Shown: positions 6,132-7,155 of the stretch, in pieces
Layout: each line of letters starts with the position of its first letter
Position numbering within the stretch: the stretch's first letter is position 1
Assembly (NCBI GenBank): GCA_947313765.1
Contig: CAMZNQ010000311.1
Coordinates: 1-7,155 of the forward strand
DNA length: 7,155 nt
DNA from: an uncultured Sulfurovum sp.
Lineage (GTDB): Bacteria; Campylobacterota; Campylobacteria; Campylobacterales; Sulfurovaceae
Direction: 5' to 3'
Notes under the pieces: generated by a model
Seen by the model: the letters and a program-made list of their open reading frames with translations, nothing else
Databases searched by the model: none
What the model was told of the DNA's origin: nothing
Made by a program: the position numbers and the translations under genes

Positions 6132-6939
6132 AGAGATTCATGAAGCTTGGTTAGCCACACAGTTTGCAGGTTTTATGTCTCAAACACAAACAAGACAAGA
6201 GCTGTATGAGTTTTCAAATATACTTTTTAAACATCTTACATGGATAGAGAATGATTTTATTAAACAGAATATAGAGTATAACTATGATATTAATCAAGTA
6301 CCAATTCGTGTAGATATACTCTCAATAATGTTAAGTGATATTATCAGAAGATTAGAGATTATTGAATCTGAACTAGATACCTGTAAAGATAAAGATATTA
6401 CCTTTAGAATGGGTAGTGATTTAAGGTACATGAAGTCTGTTTTAAAAAATCTTCCAGATGAAGATGTTAGCTCCTCTTTTAACATGAAAAAAGAGTTTCC
6501 AAATATTGAGTTAACCCAAGAGGCAAAAGATGCCTTAACCCTATTTCTCTTTGAAGAGAGCTATAAAGAGTATGAGCTTATTATGGTCTACAACTACTCA
6601 AAAGCCAACTCCACGGATGCCTTTTTAAACCGTATCTTTCAAGTTTTAATAGATGAGTCTTTTTTCCATCTTAGAAGCTTTGGTCAGATGATGGCTCAAA
6701 TGGGTATCTTAGGTGTGCCAAGAAGTTTAATGGAGGAGATTTATAAATTTGATGATTTGGAACAGTTTTTAAAAGATGGAATCCAAGAGGAGATAGGGGC
6801 AAAAGAGGAGTGTAAAAGATTAGCAGATGCTGTAAGTTCTAGTTCTGAACACTTTGCCTCGTTCTTTACGTTCATTAACAATCAAGAGAACTACCATATT
6901 GCACTTATGGAAGAGGCGTTGGAGCATATTAAAAGATAA
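6115..6939 (+). CDS. Uncharacterised all-helical protein, possibly ferritin-like
   Basis: I do not recognise a named family. The 274 residues are almost entirely helical and soluble, with no signal peptide or membrane segment. The C-terminal half has acidic and histidine positions like a four-helix di-iron bundle: EESYKEYE (147-154), DESFFH (180-185), EEIGAKEE (225-232) and ENYH (258-261, an exact ExxH). The second helix has ExxxH instead of the canonical ExxH, so iron binding is uncertain. The N-terminal half (7-115) has its own helices with H9, H40 and E45 and may be a diverged copy or a separate domain. The ATG at 6115 follows AGGAG at 7 bp and overlaps the IscU-like gene by 17 bp, implying coupled production and perhaps joint function in iron handling. 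The gene itself is well supported; the role is a guess. Confidence 0.8.
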   Translation: MKKLFKEIHEAWLATQFAGFMSQTQTRQELYEFSNILFKHLTWIENDFIKQNIEYNYDINQVPIRVDILSIMLSDIIRRLEIIESELDTCKDKDITFRMGSDLRYMKSVLKNLPDEDVSSSFNMKKEFPNIELTQEAKDALTLFLFEESYKEYELIMVYNYSKANSTDAFLNRIFQVLIDESFFHLRSFGQMMAQMGILGVPRSLMEEIYKFDDLEQFLKDGIQEEIGAKEECKRLADAVSSSSEHFASFFTFINNQENYHIALMEEALEHIKR

Positions 6940-6949
6940 CATGCTCCAA
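6919..6949 (+). terminator. 9-bp inverted repeat spanning the stop of the ferritin-like gene
   Basis: TTGGAGCAT (6919-6927) and ATGCTCCAA (6941-6949) are perfect complements around a 13-nt loop that contains the TAA stop (6937-6939). There is no following U run, so it is not a standard intrinsic terminator; it could block 3' exonucleases or act together with the next hairpin. Confidence 0.5.
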
Positions 6950-6956
6950 ATGGAAG

Positions 6957-7002
6957 TTTAGGGAGGAGTAATATTTTTTATACTCCCCTACTTCGCCCTA
7001 AA
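6957..7002. terminator. Second inverted repeat between convergent genes, possible two-way terminator
   Basis: TAGGG (6959-6963) plus GAGTA (6966-6970), with a two-base bulge, pairs with TACTC-CCCTA (6981-6990) around a 10-base T-rich loop. Alternatively TTTAGGG (6957-6963) pairs with CCCTAAA (6996-7002). It lies between two converging genes, where a bidirectional terminator is expected, but no clear T run follows on either strand. Confidence 0.45.
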
Positions 7003-7011
7003 GGCTCTAAA

Positions 7012-7155
7012 TTAAGCAGCCTCTTTAAACGCATGCCATGCTTGTAACACAACTTTCTCTTCAAATTTAACACCATCGGTATGCATCACTTCCTCAATAA
7101 TCTCTTCAAAAACTGACATCTCAACTTTAGTCTCTTTGGCGAGTGCAAAAGCTTG
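7012..7155 (-). CDS. Unrecognised protein, C-terminal 47 residues only
   Basis: An open frame enters from the right edge and ends at TAA (7012-7014). The visible residues begin QAFALAKETKVEMSV and end LQAWHAFKEAA. They are acidic, apparently helical, and contain EEIIEEVMHTDGVKFEEK between. There is no membrane segment and no motif I can assign. Its codon use resembles the neighbours, and the placement right beside a hairpin region supports a genuine gene end. It converges on the ferritin-like gene, with 72 bp between the stops. The rest of the gene is outside the window, so neither function nor length can be given. Confidence 0.65.
   Translation of the reverse strand, partial: QAFALAKETKVEMSVFEEIIEEVMHTDGVKFEEKVVLQAWHAFKEAA

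Noticed and set aside
6294..6485. 63-codon open frame on the minus strand
   Set aside because: Antisense to the ferritin-like gene with Ser/Ile-rich low-complexity translation and no family resemblance.

Overview
This window reads as ordinary chromosome of an AT-rich Campylobacterota (Epsilonproteobacteria) bacterium. It is probably a free-living relative of Sulfurimonas or Arcobacter rather than Campylobacter itself. The evidence is the gene order gatC - (pilT) - cvpA - fur - lysS, which matches the gatC-cvpA-fur-lysS-glyA order I recall from Campylobacter jejuni. Codon use is low-GC, a Fur of Helicobacter/Campylobacter type is present, and there is a small CetB/Aer-like PAS protein. Genus assignment is inference.

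Left half (1-3537, minus strand): a compact, probably co-transcribed cluster read right to left. It holds gatC (GTG start, tRNA amidotransferase subunit C), pilT (type IV pilus retraction ATPase), cvpA (small membrane protein), fur (iron-responsive repressor) and lysS (lysyl-tRNA synthetase, TTG start, running off the left edge). lysS carries a run of 13 A residues in codons 11-15. A 96-bp AT-rich divergent region (3538-3633) separates this cluster from the plus-strand genes and holds a likely gatC promoter overlapped by a dyad.

Right half (3634-6939, plus strand): a single-domain rhodanese; a stand-alone PAS protein with an Aer/CetB-type flavin pocket (TTG start); an FAD/NADPH oxidoreductase resembling low-molecular-weight thioredoxin reductase but without CxxC (closest to FqrB-type flavodoxin/ferredoxin reductases); an IscU-like protein lacking the first cluster-ligand cysteine; and, overlapping it by 17 bp, an all-helical protein with ferritin-like carboxylate/histidine patterns. 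The last three are tightly packed and look like one transcription unit. My best candidate for something under-described is this reductase / degenerate IscU / ferritin-like trio, possibly an iron or Fe-S handling module; its function is inferred, not shown.

Right edge: two hairpin-forming inverted repeats lie at and after the end of the ferritin-like gene. They are followed by the C-terminal 47 codons of an unrecognised minus-strand gene, so transcription converges here. No RNA genes, CRISPR arrays, insertion sequences or phage genes are visible, and no gene-free stretch exceeds about 100 bp.
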